A stretch of 64,000 bases of DNA. It comes from Ruegeria conchae. Its GTDB lineage: Bacteria > Pseudomonadota > Alphaproteobacteria > Rhodobacterales > Rhodobacteraceae. The first letter of the stretch is position 1. The number at the start of each line of letters is the position of its first letter. The notes under the pieces are model-generated. The model ran no database searches, had not been told where the DNA came from, and was given only the letters and a program-made list of their open reading frames with translations. Below are positions 26,581 through 40,252 of the stretch, one piece after another. The translations under genes were made by a program, and so were the position numbers. The stretch covers positions 158,239-222,238 of the forward strand of contig NZ_AEYW01000004.1 of NCBI RefSeq assembly GCF_000192475.1. The letters are read 5' to 3'.

Positions 26581-27084
26581 TCACCACAACTGAGGCTGTT
26601 GCGCGTAAGCGATGTAGAGCGGGTGTTTTGGATGGCCGTCTTTGGTGAGCCCCAGATGATACATCGGTTGACCTGTGGCGCGCAGCAGTGCTTCGACAGA
26701 TCGACCGCGATCAAGATGCGCGCCATGTGTGCCCCAGCCAGCAATAACCTGATCGGCCCAGCCAACACCTTCCAGAATGGCTTGGTCGTTCTGCGGTCCA
26801 ACAGGATCCTCAGCTGCGCGCATTTTGCGCGGGTCGGTATCGCGCCACGCAAAAATGTTGGTAACCTGAAATGCGCCGAAGCCCAATGTTCGCGCCCGCC
26901 GTTCACAGCGTTCAACCGTCGGGTCGTTCTGTACCTCGGTTGCGGTCGAGGGGTTCAGCATCACAAACAGCGCCTTGCGCCCCGCCGGATCCCAGATGCG
27001 GGTCAGGCTATAGCGATACTTTTCGCAGTCGGAGTAGATGGCGGTCGAGGGCGCGTCGCCCTTGGTATGAGAACGGGTAATCAT
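26581..27084 (-). CDS. DUF1643 family protein
   Basis: The 167-residue protein contains 'YRYSLTRIWDP...KALFVMLNPSTATEVQNDPTVERCERRARTLGFGAFQVTNIFAWR' and 'VIAGWGTHG', the DUF1643 signature. No function is established. It lies 21 bases downstream of truB in the same direction and is probably cotranscribed. Confidence 0.88.
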   Translation of the reverse strand: MITRSHTKGDAPSTAIYSDCEKYRYSLTRIWDPAGRKALFVMLNPSTATEVQNDPTVERCERRARTLGFGAFQVTNIFAWRDTDPRKMRAAEDPVGPQNDQAILEGVGWADQVIAGWGTHGAHLDRGRSVEALLRATGQPMYHLGLTKDGHPKHPLYIAYAQQPQLW

Positions 27085-27105
27085 GCCCTTCGCCTAACAC
27101 GTAGT

Positions 27106-28011
27106 TCAAACGACGAACACCCGGCTGGGATGCAATTCACCGGATTTGTATATCCCGACGGCCACAGCCTTGCCATCCAGCGAAGCCCAGGCCTCGTCGC
27201 CGTATTCGACGTCGGATGCCAACACCATTCCCGGATTGCCATTGCGCAATCGGGTTGCCCCTTCCGGGGTGCATTTCAACTCAGGCAGATCAGACAGGCC
27301 GGTTTCCAACGGGTGCAGGTATTCATCCAATGCTGTGGTTTTGGCCATCTCATCGATCTGTTCGATGGACAGGCCGTCTTCGGCCTCGAACGGACCCGAC
27401 CAGATGCGACGGAGTTCCTTGACGTGGCCGTAGCAGCCCAGCGCTTCGCCCAGATCGCGCGCGATCGAACGGACATACCCGCCTTTGCCGCAGGTCATTT
27501 CCAACACCACATGATCGGTGTCGGGTCGGTCGACAAGGATCAACTCTTCAACCCACAGGGGGCGTGCGGACAGTTCCACATCTTCGCCATCGCGGGCCAG
27601 TTTGTACGCGCGCTGACCGTCGATCTTCACAGCTGAAAACTTGGGCGGCACCTGCATGATATCCCCGAGGAACGGTGAGAGCGCCTGTTTGATATCTTCA
27701 TCCGTCGGACGCGCAGAGCTTTCCGAGATAACTTCGCCTTCGGCATCGTCGGTATTGGTGGCCTGTCCTAAACGCACAGTGAATGTGTAGGCTTTCAGCG
27801 CATCGGTGATGTAGGGAACAGTCTTGGTCGCCTCGCCCAAAGCTACCGCCAGAACGCCAGTTGCTTCGGGGTCCAGCGTGCCTGCATGGCCTGCTTTCTT
27901 GGCGTCCATCGCCCAACGCACCTTGTTGACGACCGCGGTCGAAGTCATGCCCGCAGGCTTGTCCACCACCAGCCAACCGGAAATGTCACGACCCTTGCGT
28001 TTGCGTCCCAT
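27106..28011 (-). CDS. truB: tRNA pseudouridine-55 synthase
   Basis: The 301-residue protein has the TruB catalytic motif '[13 protein letters not shown]' with Asp47, '[13 protein letters not shown]' at the start and '[19 protein letters not shown]'. It makes pseudouridine in the T-loop of tRNAs. It belongs to the ancestral rbfA-truB-rpsO cluster; here a DUF2233 gene sits between rbfA and truB. Confidence 0.97.
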   Translation of the reverse strand: MGRKRKGRDISGWLVVDKPAGMTSTAVVNKVRWAMDAKKAGHAGTLDPEATGVLAVALGEATKTVPYITDALKAYTFTVRLGQATNTDDAEGEVISESSARPTDEDIKQALSPFLGDIMQVPPKFSAVKIDGQRAYKLARDGEDVELSARPLWVEELILVDRPDTDHVVLEMTCGKGGYVRSIARDLGEALGCYGHVKELRRIWSGPFEAEDGLSIEQIDEMAKTTALDEYLHPLETGLSDLPELKCTPEGATRLRNGNPGMVLASDVEYGDEAWASLDGKAVAVGIYKSGELHPSRVFVV

Positions 28012-28065
28012 CTTGCACCTTGAAACTTACTGAGGCGCGCGAGTTAGCGGATCGCTTCGACGCTG

Positions 28066-28809
28066 TCAATTTGCCGGTACGTTCTCGACGACGCCCACTA
28101 TTGGTCCCAGTGAAAACCCGATGTCGGATCGGTTGTTGGCGCGGTCATACATCCGCGAAATATTGCCATCCAGAAACAATGCGTTCGGAGTATCCAGCGT
28201 GTCGCGGAACAACCTGCCGAATTCATGGAAGGTGACGTAATCCTCAGAGATTGCAAATACCGCACGGGTCCCTTCAGCGTTGGTTCCGACCCCATTGCGT
28301 ATATAGAGAGAGGTCGAATCCGGCAGGAATCGGGGGTGCAACTCTCCATCGATGACAAGCATCGGGCCGGACTGGGTGGCGAACCGGCAATCCGGCGCGC
28401 GTTCGATGTAATCCAATGTCTCAAACACATCGGCGCGTCCGTCGCGAATGCAGAACACACCGTTGGGCAACAGACCGAAGTTTCCCGGGCCAGCATTCGG
28501 GATCACACGCATCTGTTCTTCGCCGTCCTCAACAAAGTGACCCACGGGCGAGCGATCATCATGATACATGCCCGCGTTCATCGCAAAGGCCAGACGCTTA
28601 CCGTCAGGTGCCAAAGCTTCGTTCACTGACGAGAAATGGCCCAACAGGTCGCCATTCTCATCGTTCAGGAACAGGCGCAAATCTTCGGATGCCGCGTCTA
28701 CCTCGCAAATGGTGTAGCGCTTGTCCTCGTGGGTCAGCTTTTCACAAGTCACTGCCCCAGCCTGTGCGGCCCAAACAACCGCACCTAATGTGACAGATAG
28801 GCGGATCAC
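28066..28809 (-). CDS. DUF2233 phosphodiester-glycosidase-like periplasmic protein
   Basis: The 247-residue protein has a signal peptide (1-19) and the NAGPA/DUF2233 pattern: '[24 protein letters not shown]', 'NGVFCIRDG', '[18 protein letters not shown]', '[17 protein letters not shown]' and '[12 protein letters not shown]'. The family includes enzymes that uncover phosphodiester-linked GlcNAc; the bacterial substrate is unknown. Its start overlaps rbfA by four bases, so it was inserted into the ribosome-maturation operon. Confidence 0.85.
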   Translation of the reverse strand: MIRLSVTLGAVVWAAQAGAVTCEKLTHEDKRYTICEVDAASEDLRLFLNDENGDLLGHFSSVNEALAPDGKRLAFAMNAGMYHDDRSPVGHFVEDGEEQMRVIPNAGPGNFGLLPNGVFCIRDGRADVFETLDYIERAPDCRFATQSGPMLVIDGELHPRFLPDSTSLYIRNGVGTNAEGTRAVFAISEDYVTFHEFGRLFRDTLDTPNALFLDGNISRMYDRANNRSDIGFSLGPIVGVVENVPAN

Positions 28810-29201
28810 TCGTCCAGATCGCGGCGCACCGCGTCCTGTTCGAACATGCGACGGGTGTCATCCAGTCGGTCGAATGTGTCATCCAACCGGAAACGTAGAT
28901 CGGGAGAGAATTTCAGTCCGACCTTCTTGCCGACCATGCGCCGCAGCTCACCCTTGTTGCGAGCGAGCAGTTCGATCACGTCCTCCTGCCCTTTGCCGCC
29001 CAATGGCAGCACATAGGCGGTGGCGATCTTTAGATCGGGCGAGGTGCGCACCTCGCCCACAGTGATCGACATGCGGTTCAGGTCGGGGTCGTGGACATCT
29101 CCGCGCGCCAGAACTTCGGACAGGGTACGGCGGATCAGTTCGCCGACACGCAGCTGTCGTTGGGACGGGCCGGGGCCATCGTGGAATTTGTTCTTTGCCA
29201 T
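28806..29201 (-). CDS. rbfA: Ribosome-binding factor A
   Basis: The 131-residue KH-like protein reads '[27 protein letters not shown]', '[24 protein letters not shown]' and '[25 protein letters not shown]'. It helps 16S rRNA 5'-end maturation and cold adaptation. The ATG at 29201 (MAKNKFHDG) is chosen over a frame extending to 29237. Confidence 0.95.
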   Translation of the reverse strand: MAKNKFHDGPGPSQRQLRVGELIRRTLSEVLARGDVHDPDLNRMSITVGEVRTSPDLKIATAYVLPLGGKGQEDVIELLARNKGELRRMVGKKVGLKFSPDLRFRLDDTFDRLDDTRRMFEQDAVRRDLDE

Positions 29202-29292
29202 AAACCCCGATCTAAGCGCAAAGCCGGGCTTTGCCAAGCGGGTGCGAACGGGGTAGGAGGCTTTGAGCCGACTTTAGAAAAGGACCAACGCA

Positions 29293-30102
29293 ATGACCCA
29301 TATTCCGGGGATCGTCATTACAGGGGCTTCGGGCCGTATGGGGCAGATGCTGATCAAGACCGTGACCGACAGTGATCAGGCACGCCTGGTTGGCGTGGTC
29401 GAGCGCCAGGGTCACGATTGGATCGGTCAGGATGTTGGTGAAGCAATGGGTGGCCCCGCGCTGGGAGTTTTGATCACCGATGATCCGCTGGAGGCCTTCG
29501 CGCAGGCGCAGGCGGTGATCGACTTCACCGCACCCGAGGCGACGCTGGAGTTTGCCGCTTTGGCCGCGCAGGCGCGCTGCGTGCATGTGATCGGCACCAC
29601 CGGCATGAGTGACGAACAGATTGTGGCGCTGGAACCGGCCTCGCGCCATGCGGTGATCGTGCGGGCAGGAAACATGAGCCTTGGCGTGAACCTGCTGGTG
29701 CAACTGACCAAAAAAGTCGCCGCCGCACTGGATGAGGATTTCGACATTGAAGTCATCGAAGGCCACCACCACCACAAGGTTGATGCGCCTTCGGGCACGG
29801 CCTTAATGCTGGGCGAAGCTGCCGCCGAAGGGCGCGGCGTCAAATTGGCGGATGTGTCCGACCGTGGTCGTGACGGCATTACCGGCGCGCGCAAGCGCGG
29901 CGATATCGGCTTTCACGCCATTCGCGGCGGGGACATCGTGGGCGAACATGACGTGCTGTTCGCCGCGCCGGGAGAACGCATCGTGTTGCGCCATCTCGCC
30001 ACGGATCGCGCCATCTTTGCGCGTGGCGCGCTGAAGGCAGCGCTATGGGGGCAGGGTAAGGCACCGGGCCAATACGACATGGTGGATGTGCTCGGGCTGT
30101 AA
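29293..30102 (+). CDS. dapB: 4-hydroxy-tetrahydrodipicolinate reductase
   Basis: The 269-residue protein has the nucleotide motif 'GASGRMGQM' (11-19) and the catalytic '[16 protein letters not shown]' (His158-161, Lys162). It catalyses the NAD(P)H-dependent step of the diaminopimelate/lysine pathway. AAGGA is upstream. Biosynthesis here contrasts with the lysine degradation operon at 58.9-62.4 kb. Confidence 0.97.
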   Translation: MTHIPGIVITGASGRMGQMLIKTVTDSDQARLVGVVERQGHDWIGQDVGEAMGGPALGVLITDDPLEAFAQAQAVIDFTAPEATLEFAALAAQARCVHVIGTTGMSDEQIVALEPASRHAVIVRAGNMSLGVNLLVQLTKKVAAALDEDFDIEVIEGHHHHKVDAPSGTALMLGEAAAEGRGVKLADVSDRGRDGITGARKRGDIGFHAIRGGDIVGEHDVLFAAPGERIVLRHLATDRAIFARGALKAALWGQGKAPGQYDMVDVLGL

Positions 30103-30141
30103 GCCATAGACGGGCCGCGCAACGGCGTTAAACTCGGGCCT

Positions 30142-30825
30142 ATGCGGAACCTTACATCTCGAGTGGCGACTGGTTTGGTGCTGATCGTGTTCTATCTGAC
30201 GCTGCTGCCCTTTTTGATGCACGGGCTGGGTATGATCGGTGTTGGCCTGTCCGAGGACGCGGCTAGGCAGAGCTATCTCTTTTCCGACCGTCAAGATGTC
30301 GGCAACGCGGCCATGATGCTGCATATCTTTGCCGGAACTTTGCTGGTGGCGCTGGTGCCGCTGCAGCTGCTGCAGGGCCTTCGGCTGCGGTTTATCGGAT
30401 TTCATCGCATGCTGGGCAGGCTGCTGGTCACGCTGGCGCTGATCACCGGCCTGGCGGGCATGACCTATATCCCGTTGCGCGGAACCATCGGTGGACCGCT
30501 CATGTCTGCAGCGTTCTTTCTGTATGGGCTCTGCCTGTTCACCGCTGGATTAATGGTACCGAGGATGGCGCTGATCAGGGATCGTGCTGGGCACTGGGCC
30601 TGGGGGTTGCGGCTGTTCTGGCTGGCTCTTGGGTCATGGCTATACCGTGTGCATTACACACTTTGGTACCTGCTGACCGGTGGAGTGGGGTCAGAGCCCG
30701 ATTTCTCGGGCCCGTTCGATCTGGCACAGAACTTCGCGTTCTTCGTGCCTTACCTGTTGGCGGTTCAGATGTGGATCATTAGCAAGCGTTCTGCGCATCA
30801 AGGGGTACTGGCTAAAATTCTCTGA
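30142..30825 (+). CDS. DUF2306-like membrane protein
   Basis: The 227-residue protein has about six hydrophobic segments (8-30, 55-75, 90-108, 115-138, 150-170 and 195-214). 'AAMMLHIFAGTLLVALVPLQLLQGLR' and 'GFHRMLGRLLV' are the histidine-bearing motifs of DUF2306-type proteins, possibly heme-binding. Function is unknown. Its 3' end overlaps the convergent cupin gene by 14 bases. Confidence 0.7.
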   Translation: MRNLTSRVATGLVLIVFYLTLLPFLMHGLGMIGVGLSEDAARQSYLFSDRQDVGNAAMMLHIFAGTLLVALVPLQLLQGLRLRFIGFHRMLGRLLVTLALITGLAGMTYIPLRGTIGGPLMSAAFFLYGLCLFTAGLMVPRMALIRDRAGHWAWGLRLFWLALGSWLYRVHYTLWYLLTGGVGSEPDFSGPFDLAQNFAFFVPYLLAVQMWIISKRSAHQGVLAKIL

Positions 30826-31476
30826 TCTTGTCCGCGCGCAGCGGACAGGACAGATAGACGCCGAACTCTTTGCCGATATCCGCGCTGACCCGGGCATGAA
30901 CGGCGCCCTGACGGTCAAGGAAACGCTGGTTGTCTTCGACCGGGAAAATCCCCTCGTGCCAGACGCCGGGATGGATGTAGAGGCCGCGCGAGCCATCGCA
31001 CCAGAACGCCACCACTTTTTCCGGCGTCAGATTGTCACCGGGCAGGGCGGCAGGCACGATGAATGGCTTTTTGTCCAGCGGCCAGAACATCTGCCCCCCG
31101 TCCGGGTGGTAGTTCATATGCCACAGCAAGACCTGATCGCGGGGTCCGGTTTGACGGCCCGTCTGTGCCTTTTGCGGATCGGTGGACCAACCCAGAACGT
31201 AGTGGCCTTTGACGGCCTCGTTCTCACCATAAAGAACATCGCCCTGCCAGTCGCATTTGAACGTGCCTTCGACCCAACCTGCTTCGTCGCCGGTTCCTTC
31301 GTCAATTGGTCGCCAGCCTTGCTGCGGCCAGCGCACAATTTCGATCTCGAACGTATCCGGGGTGTCGACCAGACAGCCATAACCCTTGACCGATGTTTCC
31401 GTTGCGCGGATCAGCGGCACCTCGTGCCAGGGTAGGGATGGTTTTGAATTGGCCTCGAAGATGTACTCTGGCGCGG

Positions 31477-31480
<4 letters not shown>
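30812..31480 (-). CDS. Ureidoglycolate-lyase-like cupin protein in the tmp operon
   Basis: The 222-residue cupin-type protein has 'LPWHEVPLIRATETSVKGYGCLVD', 'YGENEAVKGHYVLGWS', 'DQVLLWHMNYHPDGGQMFWPLDKKPFIVPAALPGD' and 'GLYIHPGVWHEGIFP', all recalled from the ureidoglycolate lyase family. His and Asp residues in the two motifs could bind metal. Its start overlaps tmpB by four bases, so a role linked to the phosphonate pathway is likely (inference). No purine-degradation genes are nearby, so the ureidoglycolate reaction itself is doubtful. Confidence 0.7.
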
Positions 31481-34157
<2,677 letters not shown>

Positions 34158-34340
34158 TCAGAAATCGATTGCGATGCCCTTTTTCTCCCAATCGCCGTAA
34201 CGGGCCGGATCTGGTCCGTCGCGCCCGCCCAGCTCTTTGGGCCGTGCCTTCGCTTCGGCCTCCGCGTTTTTGCGGCGTTCTTCTGCCTCGGCAAGGGCGC
34301 GCTGGGCGGCAGGGGGCAGGTCTTTGCGCTCGTCACTCAT
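34158..34340 (-). CDS. DUF1674 (SdhAF4-like) protein
   Basis: The 60-residue protein reads 'LPPAAQRALAEAEERRKNAE' and ends 'KELGGRDGPDPARYGDWEKKGIAIDF', the conserved C-terminus of DUF1674/succinate dehydrogenase assembly factor 4. In mitochondria and some bacteria it protects the flavinated SdhA before assembly. A longer frame to 34448 is unlikely. It faces rsmB head to head. Confidence 0.85.
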   Translation of the reverse strand: MSDERKDLPPAAQRALAEAEERRKNAEAEAKARPKELGGRDGPDPARYGDWEKKGIAIDF

Positions 34341-34431
34341 GACATTGGGTTCCTTTCCGTACAGGGCCTTGATATACGCCCTCGTCCGCCCAAGGCAATG
34401 CGGGCAAAGGTCACGAGAGGCACTCAGCATC

Positions 34432-35691
34432 ATGTTAAACTCCGCCACAGCAGCGCGCCGAAGTGCGATCTATCTGCTGGATCAGATACTCGCCGAGGGG
34501 CGGCTGTTGCCCGAATGTCTTGCGGCAGGTACGCTGGATCGATTGGCCCCTGAGGATCGCGCGCGGGCGCAACGATTGACGATCGAAACCCTGCGCGGGC
34601 TCGAGCGTGTCGACCGGCTGCTGGCCGATCACCTGCGACAAACGCCCGCGCTGACGGTTCACAACGCCTTGCGGCTTGGCACAGTCGAGCTGTGTCAGGG
34701 CGAAGCAGCGCACGGGGTGGTGAATTCCATGGTCGAGATCGTGGGCCGTTCGCGCAAGCATGGTCGACTGAAGGGGTTGGTGAACGCGGTACTGCGCAAG
34801 ATTGCCGCCGACGGTCCCGACGCTTGGCCCAAGATGCGCGTGCCTCGCCTGCCAGAGTGGTTGCGCGAACCGCTGATCATGGCGTGGGGTGAAGACGCCG
34901 TGAAAGGTATGGAGCACGCGCATTTCAACGGGGCACCATTGGATTTGACGCCAAAACCAAGCGTCGAGATCGCGGGTGCAGAGATGTTGCCCACCGGTTC
35001 GGCGCGGCTGCAGGATGCGGGGCAGGTCTCGACCCTGCCGGGATATGAGGCCGGGGATTGGTGGGTTCAGGATGCGGCGGCGGCGTTACCCGTTCGGGTT
35101 CTGGCCCCGAAAGCCGGAGAGAAAATTCTGGATCTCTGCGCCGCGCCGGGTGGAAAAACCTTGCAGCTATCTGCTGCAGGTGCAGATGTCACCGCTCTGG
35201 ATATCTCGGAAGCGCGGCTTGTGCGCGTTCGCGAGAACCTGAAACGAACCGGTCTGAAAGCTAAGGTTATCGCCCAAGATGCGCTGGAGCATGAGGGCCA
35301 GTATGACGCTATCTTGCTGGACGCACCCTGTTCGGCAACGGGTACGATTCGCCGCCATCCGGATTTACCTTTCGCCAAGGACGGTTCGGAATTTGGCGGG
35401 TTGATCGAGTTACAGGCGCGTATGCTGGCTCATGCCTGGACTTTGCTGAAGCCTGGCGGGCGGTTGGTCTATTGCACATGCTCGCTGCTGCCGGACGAGG
35501 GTGAAGTACAGATTGAAGAGGCACTGGATAGCTATTCTGATATGCAGGTTGATCGCGCCGCTCTTGAGATTGCGGGCGTTGAAGCAGATTGGATCACTGA
35601 AGAAGGTGGCCTGCGCTTGCGTCCCGATTACTGGCCGGACAAGGGCGGGATGGACGGGTTTTATATCGCCTGTCTGAACAAATCCGCCTGA
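34432..35691 (+). CDS. rsmB: 16S rRNA (cytosine-967-C5)-methyltransferase
   Basis: The 419-residue protein has an N-terminal NusB-like RNA-binding domain (1-135) and a Rossmann methyltransferase with 'ILDLCAAPGGKTLQLS' for SAM. The two catalytic cysteines lie in 'LLDAPCSATGTIRRHPD' and 'YCTCSLLPDEGE'. GAGAGG lies 13 bases upstream. Confidence 0.92.
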   Translation: MLNSATAARRSAIYLLDQILAEGRLLPECLAAGTLDRLAPEDRARAQRLTIETLRGLERVDRLLADHLRQTPALTVHNALRLGTVELCQGEAAHGVVNSMVEIVGRSRKHGRLKGLVNAVLRKIAADGPDAWPKMRVPRLPEWLREPLIMAWGEDAVKGMEHAHFNGAPLDLTPKPSVEIAGAEMLPTGSARLQDAGQVSTLPGYEAGDWWVQDAAAALPVRVLAPKAGEKILDLCAAPGGKTLQLSAAGADVTALDISEARLVRVRENLKRTGLKAKVIAQDALEHEGQYDAILLDAPCSATGTIRRHPDLPFAKDGSEFGGLIELQARMLAHAWTLLKPGGRLVYCTCSLLPDEGEVQIEEALDSYSDMQVDRAALEIAGVEADWITEEGGLRLRPDYWPDKGGMDGFYIACLNKSA

Positions 35692-35779
35692 CGCGACGCT
35701 TTTCGATGACTTGACGAGCGGACCGGTCTATCGTGTGCTCAAGCGCCCGCAGAGCGCAAGGGGCAGAGTCGCAAGCGTC

Positions 35780-37519
35780 ATGTCAAACACGGATACAATG
35801 GCCAATCGCTGGACGCGGTTTCAGAACCGTCTTTACGCGCGCCTGTGTCAAAGGCGGAAGGCGGTCTCGGGATTCGTCGGCCAACCCGAGCCGCGTACGG
35901 TTGGGTCTTTTGCCCGTGGTCGGCAACTGGTGGCCGGGAATTTGCTGTTTGCGGGATATCTGGTCGAGGCTGATGACACCGACCTCTGGGATGTGGTCGC
36001 GCCAAGCCTTGATTTCGATGACGAACGCCACGGTTTTGTGTGGCTGGACGATTTGGCGGCCGTGGGCGACATGCGCGCCCGGGAAAAAGCGCAGCGTTGG
36101 GTCTGGGGTTGGATAGATGCGCATGGGCGCGGCAAAGGCCCTGGTTGGGCGCCGGACCTGACAGGGCGGCGGGTCATGCGTTGGATCAATCACGCGGTTT
36201 TTCTGCTGCGCGGTGTCGATGAGGCGCAAAGCAAGGCTTTCTTTCGATCGCTGTCGCAGCAGACGTGGTTTCTGTCCAAACGCTGGACAGCGGCAACACC
36301 GGGATTGCCAAGGTTCGAGGCTCTGGCCGGTCTTGTGCAGGCTGGTTTGGCGTTGGAAGGTCAGGAGCAGATGGCAGACCCGGCCTTGCGCGCTCTGGCC
36401 CGTGAGTGTGAACGTCAGATTGATGCCGAAGGCGGTATCCCAACCCGCAATCCCGAAGAATTGCTTGAGGTGTTTACGTTGTTGTCCTGGACTTCGGCGG
36501 CTCTCAGCGAAGTGGGCCGGGGCACACCTGCTTCGCAGACCGAAGCGATCAAACGCATCGCGCCGACGTTGCGAAATCTGCGCCACGCGGATGGAGCGCT
36601 GGCCAGATTTCACGGCGGTGGGCGCGGGTTGGAAGGACGGTTGGATCAGGCGTTGGCGCAAAGCGGTGTAAAGCCGCAGCAGCACTCGGACCTGTCGATG
36701 GGTTATGCGCGTCTGGCGGCCTCGCGCACGACGGTTCTGGTGGATGCCAGCGCGCCACCCAAAGGCGCAGCCTCGTATAACGCGCACGCGTCCACCCTTG
36801 CGTTTGAACTGACCTCGGGCCGGCGCCCGCTGATCGTGAACTGTGGATCGGGTGGCAGTTTTGGTCAGGACTGGCGACGTGCGGGGCGCGCAACCCCTTC
36901 CCATTCGACCCTGTGTGTCGACGGCTACTCCAGCGCGCGGCTTGCCGAAGTCGCAAAAGGATCGTCGCAGGAGGCGCTGGTCGATGGCCCTCGGGACGTC
37001 CCGGTGGATTTCGAAGATGCCTTTGAGGGCACACGGTTCATGGTCGGCCATGATGGTTACAACAAAGTGTTCGGTCTGACCCACGCCCGTACGCTCGAGC
37101 TGCGATTTGATGGGCGCGAGCTTGAAGGGGAAGATATACTGCTGACCGCAACCGACAAAGCCAAACGGCAATTTGACCGGGCCATGGATGGGGCGGGCCT
37201 GAAGGGGATCGCCTTTGATATCCGTTTTCACCTGCACCCTGACGTTGATGCGGCGTTGGATTTGGGCGGTGCGGCCGTGTCGATGGCCCTCAAAAGCGGC
37301 GAGATCTGGGTTTTCCGCCATGATCGCGTTGGAAAGTTGTCAGTTGAACCAAGCGTTTACTTGGAAAAAGGTCGATTAAAGCCACGCGCGACAAAACAGA
37401 TCGTTCTATCTGGGCGCGCAATGGAGTATGCGACGCGCATCCGGTGGACGCTCAGCAAGGCTCAGGATACAGCCTATGCCGTGCGGGATACGCACCGGGA
37501 CGAGCCCGTTTTCGACTGA
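35780..37519 (+). CDS. Heparinase II/III-like protein
   Basis: The 579-residue protein has an alpha-helical N-terminal toroid-like region (about 1-300) and a beta-sandwich Heparinase II/III domain. The latter starts near '[56 protein letters not shown]' and continues with '[11 protein letters not shown]'. No signal peptide is evident. Such alphaproteobacterial members may act on cell-surface polysaccharide; the substrate is unknown. It lies between rsmB and purH on the same strand, with 88- and 22-base gaps. Confidence 0.82.
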   Translation: MSNTDTMANRWTRFQNRLYARLCQRRKAVSGFVGQPEPRTVGSFARGRQLVAGNLLFAGYLVEADDTDLWDVVAPSLDFDDERHGFVWLDDLAAVGDMRAREKAQRWVWGWIDAHGRGKGPGWAPDLTGRRVMRWINHAVFLLRGVDEAQSKAFFRSLSQQTWFLSKRWTAATPGLPRFEALAGLVQAGLALEGQEQMADPALRALARECERQIDAEGGIPTRNPEELLEVFTLLSWTSAALSEVGRGTPASQTEAIKRIAPTLRNLRHADGALARFHGGGRGLEGRLDQALAQSGVKPQQHSDLSMGYARLAASRTTVLVDASAPPKGAASYNAHASTLAFELTSGRRPLIVNCGSGGSFGQDWRRAGRATPSHSTLCVDGYSSARLAEVAKGSSQEALVDGPRDVPVDFEDAFEGTRFMVGHDGYNKVFGLTHARTLELRFDGRELEGEDILLTATDKAKRQFDRAMDGAGLKGIAFDIRFHLHPDVDAALDLGGAAVSMALKSGEIWVFRHDRVGKLSVEPSVYLEKGRLKPRATKQIVLSGRAMEYATRIRWTLSKAQDTAYAVRDTHRDEPVFD

Positions 37520-37541
37520 CGCCAAAAGGACCTTTGGACCC

Positions 37542-39131
37542 ATGACCGACCTTCACCCCGTGCGCCGCGCGTTGCTTTCCGTTTCCGACAAGACCGGATT
37601 GATCGAACTGGGCAAGGCACTGTCCGAACGCGGGGTCGAGTTACTTTCGACTGGCGGTACGGCCAAAGCGTTGCGTGATGCTGGCCTAGAGGTCAAAGAT
37701 GTGAGCGAGGTGACCGGTTTTCCTGAGATGATGGATGGCCGGGTCAAAACGCTTCACCCGATGGTGCATGGCGGCCTGCTGGCGCTGCGCGACAATGATA
37801 CCCACGTTGCCGCGATGAACGAACACGGGATTGCTGCGATCGACCTGCTGGTCGTGAACCTCTATCCGTTTGAAGCGACCGTGGCGAAGGGTGCAGGTTA
37901 CGATGAGTGCATCGAGAATATCGACATTGGCGGACCTGCGATGATCCGGGCGGCGTCCAAGAACCATGCCTTCGTTAACGTCGTTGTAGATGTCGAGGAT
38001 TATTCTTCGCTGCTGGATCAACTTGAAGAAAACTACGGTAAGACATCGCTGGGTTTCCGACAGTGGCTGGCGCAAAAGGCCTATGCCCGGACTGCCGCTT
38101 ATGACACCGCCGTGTCCAACTGGATGGCCGACGCATTGCAGCTTGAGGCGCCGAAACGCCGCGCCTTTGCGGGTGAGTTGAAGCAGACCCTGCGCTATGG
38201 CGAGAATTGCCATCAGCAGGCTGCATTCTACACAGATGGTACGGATCGCTCTGGCGTGGCGACCGCAGTGCAGCATCAGGGCAAGGAACTGAGCTATAAC
38301 AACATCAACGACACGGACGCGGCGTTTGAGCTGGTCGCCGAGTTTGATCCGGCGGACGGCGCAGCCTGTGCCATCATTAAGCACGCGAACCCTTGCGGTG
38401 TGGCCAAGGGGGCCACGTTGCTTGAAGCCTATAAAGCCGCGTTCGATTGTGATCGGACCTCGGCCTTTGGCGGAATCGTTGCTCTGAACCAGCCTCTGGA
38501 TGCGGAAACCGCGCAAGAGATCACTGGTATCTTTACCGAGGTCGTGATCGCTCCGGGTGCGTCGGACGAGGCCAAAGCGATATTCGCGGCTAAGAAGAAC
38601 CTGCGCTTGCTGACCACAGAGGCTCTGCCTGACGTGACGGCAGGAGGGAAAACCGTGCGTCAGGTCGCCGGTGGCCTGCTTGTGCAGGACAAGGATAACG
38701 GCTTTGTCGGCATGGATGACCTGAAGGTCGTTACCAAGAAGGCCCCGTCTGACGAACAAATGCGCGATCTGCTGTTTGCCTGGAAAGTCGCCAAACACGT
38801 CAAATCCAACGCCATCGTCTACGTTAAAGACGGTGCAACCGTAGGCGTTGGTGCAGGCCAGATGAGCCGCGTCGATTCAGCCTTGATCGCCGCCAAAAAG
38901 GCCGAGCGCATGGCCGACGTACTGGAACTGCCCCAACCACTGACCATCGGCTCGGCCGTGGCATCTGATGCGTTCTTTCCCTTTCCCGACGGATTGATGG
39001 AGGCCGCCGAGGCAGGCGCCACTTGCGTCATTCAGCCCGGCGGTTCGATGCGTGACGATGAGGTGATCGCGGCGGCAGATGAGGCAGGTCTGGCCATGGT
39101 CTTCACCGGCATGCGGCATTTCCGTCACTGA
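37542..39131 (+). CDS. purH: Bifunctional AICAR transformylase / IMP cyclohydrolase
   Basis: The 529-residue protein has the methylglyoxal-synthase-like IMP cyclohydrolase domain (1-150, '[19 protein letters not shown]', '[18 protein letters not shown]') and the AICAR transformylase domain with '[13 protein letters not shown]' and 'AFGGIVALN'. It makes the last two steps of purine synthesis. Its stop overlaps the lspA start (TGATG). Confidence 0.98.
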   Translation: MTDLHPVRRALLSVSDKTGLIELGKALSERGVELLSTGGTAKALRDAGLEVKDVSEVTGFPEMMDGRVKTLHPMVHGGLLALRDNDTHVAAMNEHGIAAIDLLVVNLYPFEATVAKGAGYDECIENIDIGGPAMIRAASKNHAFVNVVVDVEDYSSLLDQLEENYGKTSLGFRQWLAQKAYARTAAYDTAVSNWMADALQLEAPKRRAFAGELKQTLRYGENCHQQAAFYTDGTDRSGVATAVQHQGKELSYNNINDTDAAFELVAEFDPADGAACAIIKHANPCGVAKGATLLEAYKAAFDCDRTSAFGGIVALNQPLDAETAQEITGIFTEVVIAPGASDEAKAIFAAKKNLRLLTTEALPDVTAGGKTVRQVAGGLLVQDKDNGFVGMDDLKVVTKKAPSDEQMRDLLFAWKVAKHVKSNAIVYVKDGATVGVGAGQMSRVDSALIAAKKAERMADVLELPQPLTIGSAVASDAFFPFPDGLMEAAEAGATCVIQPGGSMRDDEVIAAADEAGLAMVFTGMRHFRH

Positions 39132-39601
39132 TGCGCAGCCCGCTCCTCCTCTGGGCCGGACTGGCGGCGTTTTTGATCGACCAGATCAGCAAGTATCTGG
39201 TCGTTCACGTGCTGCGCGTGGCGCAGGGCGATATCGGCGTCCTGCCGCCGTTTCTGGTGTTCAAATACGGTGAGAATCGCGGCATCAACTTCGGGCTGTT
39301 TCAGGGCGACAGCGATGCAGCGCGCTGGGTCCTGATCGGCATTTCTCTGGCGATTTGTCTGGGTGTCCTGATTTGGCTGGGCCGAATAGCCCCGACGAGG
39401 TTTCAACAATTCTGTGGTGGCCTGCTGATCGGCGGCGCGCTGGGAAATGTCGTCGACCGGGTGCTTTATGGCTATGTTCTGGATTTTCTGAACATGTCCT
39501 GCTGTGGGATCAATAACCCGTTTGTGTTCAATCTGGCGGATGTGTTCATATTTGCGGGAGCATTGGGCCTGGTCCTATTCGATGGCAAAAAGCCCTCGTG
39601 A
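39131..39601 (+). CDS. lspA: Lipoprotein signal peptidase (signal peptidase II)
   Basis: The 156-residue inner-membrane aspartyl protease has four helices. Catalytic aspartates are in 'GNVVDRVLYGYVLDFL' (Asp109) and 'NLADVFIF' (Asp137). The start overlaps the end of purH. The lipoprotein gene immediately downstream is one of its substrates by sequence. Confidence 0.95.
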   Translation: MRSPLLLWAGLAAFLIDQISKYLVVHVLRVAQGDIGVLPPFLVFKYGENRGINFGLFQGDSDAARWVLIGISLAICLGVLIWLGRIAPTRFQQFCGGLLIGGALGNVVDRVLYGYVLDFLNMSCCGINNPFVFNLADVFIFAGALGLVLFDGKKPS

Positions 39602-39651
39602 CCTGCCCGATGATATGCGATAAAAGCGCCTGAAACTGGCTGGAGACACTG

Positions 39652-40167
39652 ATGCGTATGCCACGCACCATTCTTGTTCTGACACTCGCCGCGACAGTTG
39701 CGGGCTGTTCCGATATTGGTTTGCGCAATCTTCGGGCACCCGGGCCCGGGCCGGATGAGTTCTCGGTCCTGCCGGTTAAGCCGCTGACCCAACCAAAGGA
39801 TTATGCGTTTCTACCTGCACCTACCCCCGGTGGTGCGAATCTGACTGATCCCAATCCAAAGGCAGATGCTGTTGTGGCTCTCGGCGGCAGCGAAGCGGCC
39901 CTGAACCCCAATACCGCGATTCCTGCGAGTGATGCAGCGCTGGTCACAGCTTCAAGCCGATATGGTGTTCCCGCCAATACGCGACAGGTTGTTGCCCAGG
40001 AAGATGCGGATTTCCGTAAGAAGAAGCAGCGCTTCACGCGTTTGCGGCTTTTCCCGGTGGATCGTTATTCGCAGGCATATCGGCGCGAGTCGATCGATGC
40101 GAACAATGCAAACGAAGCGGCGCGGCAGCGTGGTATCGAAACACCTTCTGCGCCTCCGTTGGAATGA
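39652..40167 (+). CDS. DUF3035 lipoprotein
   Basis: The 171-residue protein has a lipoprotein signal (ILVLTLAATVAGCS) with lipobox VAGC. The mature part, 'LRAPGPGPDEFSVLPVKPLTQPKDYAFLPAPTPGGANLTDPNPKADAVVALGG', is the DUF3035 signature common in alphaproteobacteria. Function is unknown. Confidence 0.88.
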   Translation: MRMPRTILVLTLAATVAGCSDIGLRNLRAPGPGPDEFSVLPVKPLTQPKDYAFLPAPTPGGANLTDPNPKADAVVALGGSEAALNPNTAIPASDAALVTASSRYGVPANTRQVVAQEDADFRKKKQRFTRLRLFPVDRYSQAYRRESIDANNANEAARQRGIETPSAPPLE

Positions 40168-40252
40168 ACTTTTCTTAACATTCCGTCATTGGCCTTGAAC
40201 ACTGGCAGCACCACCGTAGTTTGAATACCAGAAACGAAACGGAGGATGCCCC

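Noticed and set aside
35783..37321. A 512-codon minus-strand frame opposite the heparinase-like gene
   Set aside because: It is a mirror of the plus-strand gene caused by GC-rich codon bias; no ribosome site and no family resemblance.
37686..38798. A 370-codon minus-strand frame opposite purH
   Set aside because: Antisense shadow; no start signals.
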